A DNA stretch of 64,000 nucleotides from an uncultured Aquimarina sp. (GCA_947496355.1 CANMCO010000008.1:186001-250000), one strand, 5' to 3'. Positions 6,738 through 16,708 are shown, counted from the stretch's first letter. Translations and numbers: made by a program. The notes: generated by a model from the sequence alone, not told the origin.

Positions 6738-9700
6738 CTATTTCTTCTTCTCCTCTGCTTCTTTTTCTTTAGTCTTAAAACCTACTTTACTTAATGTATC
6801 ATGCATTACTGGTGTAGCAATAAATAGCGATGAGTATGTACCCACCAATACCCCAATAATTAAAGAAAACATAAACCCTCTTAATGGTGTAGCAAATATA
6901 AAGATTGCAATAAGCACCAGCAATGTAGTTAAAGAGGTATTTAAAGTACGACTTAATGTACTATTTAAGGCTCCATTTACATTTTTAGCCAAAGGCCAAG
7001 TAGTATGCTCCTTGAAAAACTCTCTAATTCTATCAAATACAACCACTGTATCATTCAGAGAATACCCAATCACGGTAAGTATTGCAGCAATAAATGCCTG
7101 ATCAATTTCCATATTAAATGGCATGAACTTATAGGTTAGTGAGAAAATACCTAATACAATTAATACATCATGGAATACTGCAATAACAGCACCTAAACTA
7201 AACTGCCATCTTCTAAATCGTAATAAAATATATAAGAATACTACGATAAGAGATGCAAGTACAGACCAGAAAGCTGCTTGTTTAATATCATCTGCAATTG
7301 TAGGTCCTACTTTCATAGAAGACATTATACCAACTTGCTTATCATCATCTCCATTAGCAAATTCGTCGTAAGTAAGTCCATCTGTAAGATAAGGTTTTAA
7401 TGCTGTAAATAGTTTATTTGAAATCAATTCATCAATTTCTTTACCAGTTTCTTCAACCTTATACTTAGTAGTAATTTTTAACTGATTATTTGCGCCCAAA
7501 GTCTTTGCTTGTGCACTCTCAAATACAGCAACAAGGTCTTTTTCTACTGTAGTCGGCACAACATCTTTAGCAAAACGAACAGTATATGTTCTACCTCCAA
7601 CAAAATCAACACCATAATCCAAACCTTGTGTTACCAAAGATCCAGCACCTGCCAAAATAATAACTAGAGATATTCCGTAAGCAATCTTACGTTTCTTAAG
7701 GAAATCAATATTAACATTCTTAAACAAGTTCTTTGTTGCACCTGTAGAGAAAGCAAGCTCCTTACCATTTTTACCATAACCATCTATAAACAATCTAGTC
7801 ACAAAAATTGCGGTAAACAAAGAAGTCAAAATACCTATTAATAAAGTAGTGGCAAAACCTTTAATTGGTCCAGTACCAATAACCAATAGAATTAAACCTG
7901 TAAGTCCTGTAGTTATATTCGCATCAAGTATTGATGATAATGCATTACTAAATCCGTCCTTAATAGCATCGGCCTGAGATTTTCCTTTTGCCAATTCTTC
8001 TCTAATTCTTTCAAATATTAACACGTTTGCATCAACCGACATACCTATTGTTAATACGATACCTGCAATACCAGGAAGTGTTAATACCGCTTTAAGACCA
8101 GCTAAAACTCCAAAAATAAACAATATGTTTACTACCAAAGCTACATCTGCAAATATACCAGCTTTACCGTAGTAGAATACCATCCAAATCAATATTAGAA
8201 CTAGTGCTATTGCGAATGACATAACACCACTGTCAATTGCTTCTTGTCCAAGAGATGGTCCTACAATCTCACTCTGAATAATATCTGCAGAAGCAGGTAA
8301 TTTACCAGCTCTCAATACATTTGCCAAATCTTGTCCTTCTTCAATAGAAAAATCTCCTGTAATCTCACTTCTTCCTCCACTAATAGCACCAGTTGTAACA
8401 CCAGGAGCAGAATAAACAACATTATCGAGTACAACAGCAATTTGACTTCTCTGGCTAAATGCACGACCAGTCATTTCTTCCCATTTCTTAGCTCCTTTAC
8501 CATCCATTTGCATAGTAACAGTTACTTTACCGACTTGATTAAATTCTTGTCTTGCATCAGTAATAACACCACCACTTAATTCTGGTAGGTTATCACGGTT
8601 ACCTTTTATAGCATATAAATCTAAAAGCTCAGAATCTTTTGCTGGTTTCCCCCAAGCAAACTTCATGTATCGTTGCTCTAACGGTAATAAAGCTCTTACT
8701 TTAGGGTCATTAAGATATGCCATAAATTGATCAGCATTCTTCTTTTCTACAGTTACAACTACAGGACCTCCTTGCCCTCCTTGTATTGCCACCAAATCAA
8801 ATAATGGATTTACCTGTGCCTCTACCTTGGTAGAATCTTCTGCATCTTCTAATAAATCATCGATTGCTGTATCGGCATCTGACTTAATAGAATCCACTTG
8901 TGTAGAATCTGTAACTACCTCATTTTTTTCTTCAACTTCTGTCTTAGCTTTTTCTACGCTGTTTACCTGTTCCTTAAGAAGGTTATTAGCAGAAAACAAG
9001 AAAGGAAATACTTCCTCAGACTTATACACATCCCAGAACTCTAACTGTGCCGTACTAGTAACCAAATCCTGAACCCTTTGGATATCTCTTGCCCCTGGTA
9101 ATTCAACAAGGATACGCCCTGATTCACCAATACGTTGAATATTAGGTTGTGTAACACCAAACTTATCGATACGCTTACGTAATACCTCATAAGCTGATTC
9201 TACAGATTCGCTGATTTTTCTTCTTAAAACAGGCTTAACATCTTCATTGGTCATATCATAAATGATATCATCACTTAAGTTTTTATTTGCAAAAATATCA
9301 GGTGAAGCTAATTTAGCGTCTGGAATTTTCTCAAACTCTGTGAAGAAATCCTCGATATAGGTATTTTGGCTATTCTTTTGCAACTCATCTGTAGCAAGTA
9401 AAGCGTTATTAAATGATGGGTCTTTAGAATTATTCGAAAGTCCTTTTAATATATCTTTTACAGAGATTTGAAGAATAACATTAATACCTCCTTTAAGGTC
9501 AAGACCTTTGTTAAGTTCTTTATTCTTTGCATCATTATATGTTATACCAGCAAAAATTTCTTCTTTACCGATAGAATCCAGATAAGTACGTTCTGCAGTT
9601 TCTCTTAATTTTGAGTAATTATCTACATCTTCAGCATACTTTTGCTGTGCATAAACTTCAGCTTCTTTCTCTTTTGTGTAGGTCATATACGTATACGATA

Positions 9701-9764
9701 ATTGGTATACACATACCAATCCAAATAATATCGCAAACACCCTAACAAGTCCTTTATTTTGCAT
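6738..9764 (-). CDS. secDF: Protein translocase subunit SecDF (fused SecD-SecF)
   Basis: A 1008-residue fusion of SecD and SecF, the usual form in Bacteroidota. The complex uses the proton motive force to finish protein export through SecYEG. Residues 1-25 form the first membrane helix. The periplasmic P1 region includes VLRKRIDKFGVTQPNIQRIGESGRILVELPGARD (about 200-230 and on) and IAVVLDNVVYSAPGVTTGAIS. A helix bundle contains MSVDANVLIFERIREEL. SecF starts near residue 690 with VNIDFLKKRKIA, then DYGVDFVGGR and NDTVVVFDRIREFF. A low-complexity acidic insert (about residues 270-320) rich in D, E and S lies inside P1, which is common in this phylum. The upstream gene at 9998-10618 resembles the P1 domain alone. 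Confidence 0.96.
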   Translation of the reverse strand: MQNKGLVRVFAILFGLVCVYQLSYTYMTYTKEKEAEVYAQQKYAEDVDNYSKLRETAERTYLDSIGKEEIFAGITYNDAKNKELNKGLDLKGGINVILQISVKDILKGLSNNSKDPSFNNALLATDELQKNSQNTYIEDFFTEFEKIPDAKLASPDIFANKNLSDDIIYDMTNEDVKPVLRRKISESVESAYEVLRKRIDKFGVTQPNIQRIGESGRILVELPGARDIQRVQDLVTSTAQLEFWDVYKSEEVFPFLFSANNLLKEQVNSVEKAKTEVEEKNEVVTDSTQVDSIKSDADTAIDDLLEDAEDSTKVEAQVNPLFDLVAIQGGQGGPVVVTVEKKNADQFMAYLNDPKVRALLPLEQRYMKFAWGKPAKDSELLDLYAIKGNRDNLPELSGGVITDARQEFNQVGKVTVTMQMDGKGAKKWEEMTGRAFSQRSQIAVVLDNVVYSAPGVTTGAISGGRSEITGDFSIEEGQDLANVLRAGKLPASADIIQSEIVGPSLGQEAIDSGVMSFAIALVLILIWMVFYYGKAGIFADVALVVNILFIFGVLAGLKAVLTLPGIAGIVLTIGMSVDANVLIFERIREELAKGKSQADAIKDGFSNALSSILDANITTGLTGLILLVIGTGPIKGFATTLLIGILTSLFTAIFVTRLFIDGYGKNGKELAFSTGATKNLFKNVNIDFLKKRKIAYGISLVIILAGAGSLVTQGLDYGVDFVGGRTYTVRFAKDVVPTTVEKDLVAVFESAQAKTLGANNQLKITTKYKVEETGKEIDELISNKLFTALKPYLTDGLTYDEFANGDDDKQVGIMSSMKVGPTIADDIKQAAFWSVLASLIVVFLYILLRFRRWQFSLGAVIAVFHDVLIVLGIFSLTYKFMPFNMEIDQAFIAAILTVIGYSLNDTVVVFDRIREFFKEHTTWPLAKNVNGALNSTLSRTLNTSLTTLLVLIAIFIFATPLRGFMFSLIIGVLVGTYSSLFIATPVMHDTLSKVGFKTKEKEAEEKKK

Positions 9765-9997
9765 TATCTATTTATTTTGGTCAAATCTTTTAAAACGAGC
9801 ACTTATTAGGCTCACTCATGATTTGACGATTATTTTTAATTATTAAATACTTATGTAATTATGCGCCATCATAGTACTGATATAAGCGCAACTTAAAAGT
9901 TAAAATGGCTTTCAAGAGGCTGCGAATCACTCTTCTTTTTTAACCTTTAAAAATGTAATTAGTTTTCAGGAATTTCTCAAAAACTTTGAATTCCTAT

Positions 9998-10618
9998 TTA
10001 GGAAATTGGTCCAGCTCTTACTTCAGGAATCTTATGTGAAGTATTATCTATTGCTATCGCAATACTTGCATTTACTTTTTGAGCTACTTTTTCAAGCCTA
10101 TCTATATTATTGATATTAATCCCAGTAACGAAGCTATATACATTCGCACCAGAATACCAATCTTGTTCTTGGTTTACTTCTAAAACAGATATTCCATTAA
10201 AGTCAGAGCCTAAATCTGTACCTTTTTGGATTTCATAAACATCAAGATTATAATCTTTTGAATTTTTATTTAGAGGAAATTGATCGCTATCTTCATTTTG
10301 GTCATAAGAAATATGATCAAGAGCTACATTTTGTTCTTCAGAAAGTATTTTCTTTATACTCTCTACATTTGCATCACTGTAATAAGCAATTTTAAGCTTG
10401 CCGTTTTTTAACCCTTTTGATATTCTTGTATGTTCAACCCCTATGGATTCCAATTGTTTCCTCACAATTGTTATCGCATTTTGAGCTTCTAAAGAGGTAA
10501 TCTCGATATCAACAAACTCTAATACAATTTCCTGATTAGGTACAACAGTTTGTTGTTGAACAACAACAAGAAGTGCAAGTGCAGTGATTAAAATCCTGAA
10601 GTACCATTTTTTCTTCAT
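9998..10618 (-). CDS. Exported protein resembling an isolated SecD periplasmic (P1) domain
   Basis: A 206-residue protein with an N-terminal signal or anchor helix (KKKWYFRILITALALLVVV). Two segments echo SecD. LEAQNAITIVRKQLESIGVEHTRIS resembles the SecD stretch around the RIDxxGV motif. The C-terminal IAIAIDNTSHKIPEVRAGPIS parallels IAVVLDNVVYSAPGVTTGAIS of the SecDF encoded next door. There is no helix bundle, so it cannot be a translocase subunit by itself. It is 233 bp upstream of secDF on the same strand. I chose the ATG at 10618 because it begins the signal helix and lies 4 nt after a perfect -7 box, which makes a leaderless message likely. The SecD relationship is inferred by eye from short similarities. 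Confidence 0.7.
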   Translation of the reverse strand: MKKKWYFRILITALALLVVVQQQTVVPNQEIVLEFVDIEITSLEAQNAITIVRKQLESIGVEHTRISKGLKNGKLKIAYYSDANVESIKKILSEEQNVALDHISYDQNEDSDQFPLNKNSKDYNLDVYEIQKGTDLGSDFNGISVLEVNQEQDWYSGANVYSFVTGININNIDRLEKVAQKVNASIAIAIDNTSHKIPEVRAGPIS

Positions 10619-10622
10619 GCCG

Positions 10623-10630
10623 CAAATATA
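10623..10630 (-). promoter_or_regulatory. -7 box touching the start of the SecD-P1-like gene
   Basis: The minus strand reads TATATTTG, then 4 nt, then ATG. Transcription starting the usual 3-6 nt after the box would begin at or within the start codon, so the message is probably leaderless. Confidence 0.55.
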
Positions 10631-10751
10631 AAAAAATAAGAATTGCATTTCTAAAGTCTTCAAACAAATATCTATCTAAATCTCTTGAACACCAAAAACT
10701 ACCTGAAAAAGAACAGCTTATAAACTTTCAATAAAGTATGCTTTAAACAAT

Positions 10752-10779
10752 AAAAGCTGCAAAAAAGCAGCTTTTATTA
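10752..10779. terminator. Intrinsic terminator downstream of mdh
   Basis: AAAAGCTGC and GCAGCTTTT pair perfectly around a 6-nt A loop. It lies 27 bp after the mdh stop on the minus strand, with T residues following in that direction. Confidence 0.8.
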
Positions 10780-10805
10780 TAAATATCATTCAGATTAGAA
10801 ATCTA

Positions 10806-11732
10806 CTATAGCTCTAGCAACCCATTGGTTTTTTTAACACCTTCAGCACTTTCTGCAAGTTTTGCTTTCTCCGCATCACTAAGTTCAATTTCTACGATCT
10901 TCTCAATACCATTTTTACCTAATACAACAGGTGCCCCAATACATAGATCATTTAATCCGTACTCACCTTCTAACAAAACAGAACAAGGAAATATCTTTTT
11001 CTGGTCACACGCAATAGCCTGAACCAATCCAGAAACTGCTGCTCCTGGAGCATACCAAGCAGATGTTCCTAATAATTTCGTAAGTGTAGCTCCTCCTACT
11101 TTGGTATCGGCTGCCACTTGCTCTAATCTATCTTTAGAAATAAACTCTGAAACCGGCACACTATTTCTTGTTGCTAATCTGGTTAAAGGCACCATACCTT
11201 TATCACTATGACCACCAATTACCATTCCGTCTACATCAGAAATAGGAGCTCCTAAAGCTTCTGCCAATCTATACTTAAAACGTGCACTATCTAAAGCACC
11301 GCCCATACCGATAATTCTATTTTTTGGAAGATCAGTGGTTTTATGCACCAAATATGTCATCGTATCCATAGGATTACTCACAACAATAATAATCGCATTT
11401 GGAGAATGCTCTATCAAACTAGAAGATACAGTTTTTACAATTCCGGCGTTAATACCAATAAGCTCTTCACGAGTCATTCCCGGTTTACGAGGAATTCCCG
11501 AAGTAATTACAGCAATATCACTTCCTGCAGTTTTAGAATAATCTCCTGTAGTACCTGTTATCTTGGTATCAAATCCGTTTAAAGATGCAGTTTGCATAAG
11601 ATCCATCGCTTTACCTTCTGCATATCCCTCTTTGATATCTAACAACACAACTTCTGAAGCAAAATCCTTTATTGCTATGTATTCTGCGCAGCTAGCACCT
11701 ACTGCACCAGCTCCTACTACTGTAACTTTCAT
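10806..11732 (-). CDS. mdh: Malate dehydrogenase (NAD-dependent, LDH-like class)
   Basis: A 308-residue TCA-cycle enzyme that interconverts malate and oxaloacetate. The Rossmann motif VGAGAVGASCAEY starts at residue 5, and further family motifs are SGIPRKPGMTREELIGIN, the VSNPMDTMTYL loop, GMGGALDSARFKY with the catalytic Asp/Arg pair, and GGHSDKGMVPL containing the catalytic His. These place it in the LDH-like MDH group found in Bacteroidota. I start it at the ATG at 11732; the in-frame upstream start at 11783 would add 17 residues before the Rossmann strand. The gene is monocistronic with a strong terminator. Confidence 0.95.
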   Translation of the reverse strand: MKVTVVGAGAVGASCAEYIAIKDFASEVVLLDIKEGYAEGKAMDLMQTASLNGFDTKITGTTGDYSKTAGSDIAVITSGIPRKPGMTREELIGINAGIVKTVSSSLIEHSPNAIIIVVSNPMDTMTYLVHKTTDLPKNRIIGMGGALDSARFKYRLAEALGAPISDVDGMVIGGHSDKGMVPLTRLATRNSVPVSEFISKDRLEQVAADTKVGGATLTKLLGTSAWYAPGAAVSGLVQAIACDQKKIFPCSVLLEGEYGLNDLCIGAPVVLGKNGIEKIVEIELSDAEKAKLAESAEGVKKTNGLLEL

Positions 11733-11819
11733 GGTATATTTTTTTTGAATGTAATTAAACTTGTTTGTCCCGCGAAAATACAAATTCTTTCACGAATTAA
11801 TTAACAAATAGAATGTTAA

Positions 11820-12806
11820 TTACCAGCCAAATCTAAGTGCAAGAGAAAGGTTACTATAGTTCTGCAATGTATAGTCCAGATTCGCATTAAATACACCAAA
11901 GTTAACTCTGGCGCCCATAGTTGCCTTAACCCCATTTGTTTTATTTTTCACACTTATAGGGTCGGTCACTGTAAGGGATGCTGATGGCCCACTTTGAATT
12001 TGGTATGTACCTAGTAAATCAGCATCGCTGGATCCAAAATAATACCCCAAACCACCATAAAAATTTAATTTAGGAAATTTAGTAGACACAATACTAGTTA
12101 TTAACCATGAATTGGTATTCAATTTAACCTCCTGATCAGAACCCACAACACCACTATTTGCATTAATATCGTAAAAACCTTTTACATTAGTATACCCTAA
12201 TAAACCAGAAAGTCTAACTGGCCATCTCTTTAAGGGAAAAATCCAATCGGTTAATTCATGTTGAAAAGCAACACCATATAACTGTATTTCTGCATCTTCA
12301 ACAGCTTTAATTCTTGGCAGAAATCGAACTTTTATCTCTGTACTTTTTATTAACCCCATTGATCCTTGAAGAAAACCACCGGGTAATGAATTGATTTCAG
12401 AACTACCTATACCATCTGGCAAAACAACTTCTGAACCACCAACGACAACAGAAACATTTTCGTTATTTACACCCAGAGCATTTGCTACTTCACGTCGTGC
12501 TCCTCCTCCTACAAAAGTAAGATTTGTGTATTCTACGGCATTCATAATAAAAGATTGTTTGTCCTCACGTACAAAAGAAAGGTTTCCTACAAATCCCACT
12601 TCAAAATGCCATAGCCTTTTGGTTTTTGCATTATTATACCAACCATTAGACATATTGTTCACAAGAGATTCTCCGGCAGGAGCAAAATAATCCTCACTAA
12701 ATCTTTGCGCATTCTCAATTCCTATTTCAAGAATTTGATCAATATCTGTCTGAGAGAAGGTTACATGACCTAGAAAAAATGCCAGCAACAATATATTTTT
12801 TTTCAT
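11820..12806 (-). CDS. DUF6588 family outer-membrane beta-barrel-like protein
   Basis: A 328-residue exported protein with a signal peptide ending near residue 18 (HVTFSQ). The early motif ENAQRFSEDYFAPAGESLVNNMSNGWYNNAK and the later LPGGFLQGSMGL match the DUF6588 family of Bacteroidota. The rest is rich in alternating hydrophobic strands and ends in Phe-Gly-Trp, a typical outer-membrane barrel C-terminus. The reaction is unknown and it is probably a structural or transport barrel. Nothing suggests an operon: gyrB, the next gene upstream on this strand, is separated by a terminator. Confidence 0.75.
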   Translation of the reverse strand: MKKNILLLAFFLGHVTFSQTDIDQILEIGIENAQRFSEDYFAPAGESLVNNMSNGWYNNAKTKRLWHFEVGFVGNLSFVREDKQSFIMNAVEYTNLTFVGGGARREVANALGVNNENVSVVVGGSEVVLPDGIGSSEINSLPGGFLQGSMGLIKSTEIKVRFLPRIKAVEDAEIQLYGVAFQHELTDWIFPLKRWPVRLSGLLGYTNVKGFYDINANSGVVGSDQEVKLNTNSWLITSIVSTKFPKLNFYGGLGYYFGSSDADLLGTYQIQSGPSASLTVTDPISVKNKTNGVKATMGARVNFGVFNANLDYTLQNYSNLSLALRFGW

Positions 12807-12837
12807 TCAATTTGGGTTTATAGGCAATGCAATATAA

Positions 12838-12870
12838 AAAAAATCCGTTATACCAAGGCATAACGGATCT
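12838..12870 (-). terminator. Intrinsic terminator of gyrB
   Basis: ATCCGTTAT and ATAACGGAT form a perfect 9-bp stem. On the minus strand the stem is followed by a run of T residues. It lies 30 bp after the gyrB stop. Confidence 0.8.
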
Positions 12871-12899
12871 CATATATAGTTAGTATCTATAATTCTAGC

Positions 12900-14840
12900 T
12901 TAAGCATCAATATTGGCATACACAGCATTCTTTTCTATGAATTCTCTACGAGGCGGTACTTCATCACCCATAAGCATAGAGAAGATTCTATCTGCTTCTG
13001 TAAGGTTATCTATGGTAACCTGGCGCATAGTTCTGAATTCTGGGTTCATAGTAGTATCCCATAATTGCTCTGCATTCATCTCTCCAAGACCTTTATATCG
13101 TTGTATTTTAGAATTTTCTCCAAATTCTTTTACAATTATATCTCGTTGATCATCATTCCAAGCATATTGCTTTTTAGCTCCTTTTTTTACCAAATATAAT
13201 GGTGGTGCAGCAATATAAATATGACCAGCTTCAATAAGTTCTTTCATATAACGGAAAAAGAAAGTCAAAATCAATGTAGAAATATGACTACCATCTACAT
13301 CGGCATCACACATAATTACAATCTTATGATAGCGCAATTTTGATAGATTTAATGCTTTACTATCTTCTTCTGTCCCTATAGTAACACCTAATGCCGTAAA
13401 GATATTTTTGATTTCTTCATTTTCAAAAACTTTGTGATGCATTGCTTTTTCTACGTTCAGGATTTTTCCACGAAGTGGAAGAATCGCCTGAAACATACGA
13501 TCACGGCCCTGTTTTGCAGTTCCTCCCGCCGAATCTCCCTCGACAAGGAATACTTCACATAATGCAGGATCTTGTTCTGAACAATCTGATAACTTACCTG
13601 GCAAACCACCAATACTCATTACTGATTTACGCTGCACCATTTCACGCGCTTTTTTAGCAGCATGACGAGCTTGTGCAGCAAGAATTACCTTTTGAACTAT
13701 AGTTTTTGCATCATTAGGGTTTTCTTCAAGGTAATTTTCTAACATTTCAGAAACCGCTTGTGACACAGCAGAAGTAACTTCCCTGTTTCCTAACTTGGTT
13801 TTTGTTTGTCCTTCAAATTGTGGCTCCTGAACTTTTACCGATACAATTGCGGTCAACCCCTCACGGAAATCATCTCCAGCAATTTCAAATTTCAATTTAT
13901 CTAATAAACCAGAAGCATCTGCATATTTCTTAAGGGTAGAAGTAAGACCTCTCCTGAAACCTGAAAGATGCGTACCTCCTTCGTGTGTATTAATGTTATT
14001 TACATAAGAATGTAAATTTTCTGCATACGAATCGTTATAAATCATAGCGACTTCTACAGGAATATCATTTTTCTCCCCTTCCATAGAAATTACATCAGCA
14101 ATAATAGCACTACGACTAGCATCAAGAAATCTTACAAATTCTTTCAATCCTTCTTCAGAATGAAAAATTTCCGAAACATCGTTACCTTCCTCGTCCTGAT
14201 CTCTCTTATCCGTGAGCGTAATTGTTATTCCCTTATTAAGGTAAGCCAATTCTCGCATACGACTTGCCAAAGTATCATAATTATACTCTAGTGTTTGCTG
14301 AAAAATTGTTGGATCTGGTCTAAAAGTAACTACAGTACCATTAAAATCTGTATCCCCAGTAGACTTAACAGGATATAAAGGTTTTCCTTTTTCATATTCT
14401 TGCTCCCATACTTTTCCATCTTTATGAACAATAGCATGCAAATGGTCAGACAAAGCATTAACACAAGAAACCCCTACTCCATGCAGACCTCCCGAAACCT
14501 TATAAGAATCTTTATCAAACTTACCGCCTGCCCCAATCTTGGTCATTACAACCTCTAATGCAGAAACGCCTTCCTTTTTATGAATCCCAACAGGAATACC
14601 ACGACCATTATCTCTTGTAGTAATAGAATTATCTTCATTTATGGTCACTTGTATAGAATCACAGTATCCAGCTAATGCTTCATCTATTGAATTATCAACT
14701 ACTTCATACACTAAATGGTGTAATCCTCGAGACCCTACATCACCTATATACATCGATGGACGCATACGTACATGTTCCATTCCTTCGAGTGCCTGAATAC
14801 TATCCGCTGAGTAATCCTTCTTCTTAGCTTCTTCGCTCAT
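12900..14840 (-). CDS. gyrB: DNA gyrase subunit B
   Basis: A 646-residue type IIA topoisomerase ATPase subunit that, with GyrA, introduces negative supercoils. The GHKL ATPase domain shows VVDNSIDEALAGYCD, RDNGRGIPVGIH and GGLHGVGVSCVNAL in residues about 45-130. The transducer domain follows. The TOPRIM domain carries EVFLVEGDSAGG and MCDADVDGSHI, and the C-terminus has QRYKGLGEMNAEQLWDTTM. Length and motifs fit GyrB of this phylum rather than ParE. A perfect -7 box lies at 14881-14888, giving a leader of about 37 nt. The gene stands alone and is not next to dnaA or recF here. Confidence 0.97.
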   Translation of the reverse strand: MSEEAKKKDYSADSIQALEGMEHVRMRPSMYIGDVGSRGLHHLVYEVVDNSIDEALAGYCDSIQVTINEDNSITTRDNGRGIPVGIHKKEGVSALEVVMTKIGAGGKFDKDSYKVSGGLHGVGVSCVNALSDHLHAIVHKDGKVWEQEYEKGKPLYPVKSTGDTDFNGTVVTFRPDPTIFQQTLEYNYDTLASRMRELAYLNKGITITLTDKRDQDEEGNDVSEIFHSEEGLKEFVRFLDASRSAIIADVISMEGEKNDIPVEVAMIYNDSYAENLHSYVNNINTHEGGTHLSGFRRGLTSTLKKYADASGLLDKLKFEIAGDDFREGLTAIVSVKVQEPQFEGQTKTKLGNREVTSAVSQAVSEMLENYLEENPNDAKTIVQKVILAAQARHAAKKAREMVQRKSVMSIGGLPGKLSDCSEQDPALCEVFLVEGDSAGGTAKQGRDRMFQAILPLRGKILNVEKAMHHKVFENEEIKNIFTALGVTIGTEEDSKALNLSKLRYHKIVIMCDADVDGSHISTLILTFFFRYMKELIEAGHIYIAAPPLYLVKKGAKKQYAWNDDQRDIIVKEFGENSKIQRYKGLGEMNAEQLWDTTMNPEFRTMRQVTIDNLTEADRIFSMLMGDEVPPRREFIEKNAVYANIDA

Positions 14841-14880
14841 AAAATCCCTTAATTAATTATTTTATTTTTTTGACAACAAA

Positions 14881-14888
14881 CAAAGATA
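14881..14888 (-). promoter_or_regulatory. -7 promoter box of gyrB
   Basis: TATCTTTG on the minus strand, a perfect consensus match, lies 40 nt upstream of the gyrB start. Confidence 0.6.
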
Positions 14889-15451
14889 AAAAAACAGTAA
14901 AAGGATGAAAGGGTTTTATCAAAGATGATTTAAAGAGTTATCAACAATTAGTTAAGATTAGTACCAGAAAAAGAAAAAATGCTCTTAAAAACGATAAAAA
15001 CAGCCTTAAATGGATTTTATAATAATTTTATAATTTTATTAATACTATTGGGTTTTCCTTTTAAATATTTATAAATGAGATTTTTGACTATAAGAAAAAG
15101 AGTAAGAATATAACCTATATATTTCATGGTTAAAATTGGAAACTACTTTTATTATTATTATTTAGTTTTTTACCACTCTTTTACAAATTTATCACTCACA
15201 TCTGCTCTTTAACTCATATCATAATCATTTATACATATTAGATCTTTTTAAGATGAATTTCACAAATAATTTTGTCGCGAATCCTATACTGAAAAACGCT
15301 TACTAACTGGTTCTCTACGAATACTCAGATGTTAACATATATTTAACTTTATTTACAGAAATTTTAACTAATTCGTTTATAATACCATATCCCCAACACT
15401 GTTATCCCAACAGAATAATATAAATCACAAACTCAATTTTAATTTAAAAAA
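14889..15451. other. Intergenic region between divergent gyrB and the metalloprotease gene
   Basis: About 560 bp of very AT-rich DNA with no convincing gene. It must hold the upstream elements of both divergent promoters. A 31-codon hydrophobic frame at 14979-15074 is present but has no support. A TTATCAACA at 14938-14946 differs by one base from a DnaA box and is alone. I see no repeats, RNA genes or palindromes of note. Confidence 0.5.
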
Positions 15452-16618
15452 ATGAAAACAAAAAAAATTATTAATCTAGTAAAACTGACAGCACTAAGTT
15501 TGGGGCTTTTTGTAACTTCATGTACCACAGAAGATTTTGAAAAAGCACCTGATACTAACGGAGTTGAACTCGTAGAAAAATACTTTTTAGGAGACCCTAT
15601 TGAAGTAGAGGTTTTAGGTGACGGTGATTATGGGCACGGCGATATGATATTTGCCGCTGACCAATTAACAGACACTCCTGTTACAGTTGATAAAAACCTT
15701 GAACCGGGCCAAGATATTGCCAAATTAGGATTAGCAAGTGGGATTAGAAAGTGGCCAAACAATACTGTTATTTATGTTCTTGATGGAAGTTTAAGTAACA
15801 ATCAAATTCAAGTAACTAGAAATTCTATGGAAGAATGGCGTTCTAAGACTAACATTAGATTTAAGGAACGTACTAACGAGAATTATTATGTTACAATTAG
15901 AAATAATGGAGACAATTGTAATTGCGCAAGTGCAAACTTAGGAGTTAATGGCACTAGAGGTAGAATTAACATGGGGGTTAGAACTAGTGAGGTAGTAATG
16001 ATTCATGAAATAGGGCATACTTTAGGGTATATTCATGAACAAACTCGTTCTGACAGAGATAACCATGTTCGAATCTTGTTTGAAAATATTCAATCTGGTG
16101 CAGAGAGTCAATTTAGAAAAAATAACAACTCTGTAAATATTGGAGAATTTGATATTAAGTCTACCATGATGTATGGTGCTTATACATTTAGTAAGAACGG
16201 ACGCCCCACAATTACTCGTTTAGACGGTAGTACTCATCCTAGAAGAAGAGCTGAGTTATCTGCTGGAGACATCGCAGGAACCAACCAAGTATACCCTGGA
16301 AACGGTGGCGGCGGAGATGGCGGTGGCGGTAACACTGACACTTGCGAAGGAGTAGACGAATGGGTATCTGGAAGACAATATAATGTTGGTGACAGAGTAA
16401 CTTATCAAGGTAATCTATATGAAAGAGATTTCACCAGATGGAATCGTATTGCTGAGTGTGATACTACCACACCTACACCTGCAGATATCTGTGACGGTGT
16501 ATCAGCATACAGCAGAAACAGAAATTACTCTCCTGGAGATAAAGTAACTTATGCAGGATACTTATTTGAATTACAAAATAACTTCAGATGGTCCAACAAA
16601 GGTAGATGTGGAAACTAA
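15452..16618 (+). CDS. Astacin-type (M12A) zinc metalloprotease lipoprotein with two chitin-binding modules
   Basis: A 388-residue exported protease. A lipobox (LFVTSC, Cys24) suggests surface lipoprotein anchoring. The catalytic domain (about residues 98-283) has the zinc motif HEIGHTLGYIH (His185, His189, His195), followed by EQTRSDRD as in astacins, and the Met-turn STMMYG at 237-241. A glycine-rich linker (283-294) leads to two CBM5/12-like modules (about 298-336 and 346-387), each with the WSGxxYxxGDxVxYxGxxYE pattern, here CEGV and CDGV repeats ending in a Trp-rich strand and Cys. It resembles flavastacin plus carbohydrate-binding modules. A role in degrading protein within chitinous material is inference. 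Two terminator stems follow. Confidence 0.9.
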   Translation: MKTKKIINLVKLTALSLGLFVTSCTTEDFEKAPDTNGVELVEKYFLGDPIEVEVLGDGDYGHGDMIFAADQLTDTPVTVDKNLEPGQDIAKLGLASGIRKWPNNTVIYVLDGSLSNNQIQVTRNSMEEWRSKTNIRFKERTNENYYVTIRNNGDNCNCASANLGVNGTRGRINMGVRTSEVVMIHEIGHTLGYIHEQTRSDRDNHVRILFENIQSGAESQFRKNNNSVNIGEFDIKSTMMYGAYTFSKNGRPTITRLDGSTHPRRRAELSAGDIAGTNQVYPGNGGGGDGGGGNTDTCEGVDEWVSGRQYNVGDRVTYQGNLYERDFTRWNRIAECDTTTPTPADICDGVSAYSRNRNYSPGDKVTYAGYLFELQNNFRWSNKGRCGN

Positions 16619-16669
16619 AAAAAGGTATACAACCAATTTTTGGTTAAAACACAAGCTGTCATAACTTAG

Positions 16670-16700
16670 AAAAGGTTATAGTTAACGCTATAGCCTTTTC
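16670..16700 (+). terminator. Intrinsic terminator of the metalloprotease gene
   Basis: AAAAGG-TATAG pairs with CTATA-CCTTTT around TTAACG, followed by a short T-rich end. Confidence 0.65.
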
Positions 16701-16708
16701 TCATATGA

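Noticed and set aside
14938..14946. A TTATCAACA near-match to a DnaA box close to gyrB, considered as part of a replication origin.
   Set aside because: It is a single imperfect box, no cluster is seen, and neither dnaA nor dnaN is present in the window.
14979..15074. A 31-codon hydrophobic frame (MLLKTIKTALNGF...) in the intergenic region upstream of gyrB.
   Set aside because: It stands alone, has no promoter or terminator of its own and no similarity to the small ORFs at 19.4-20.7 kb. Frames of this length are expected by chance in such AT-rich DNA.
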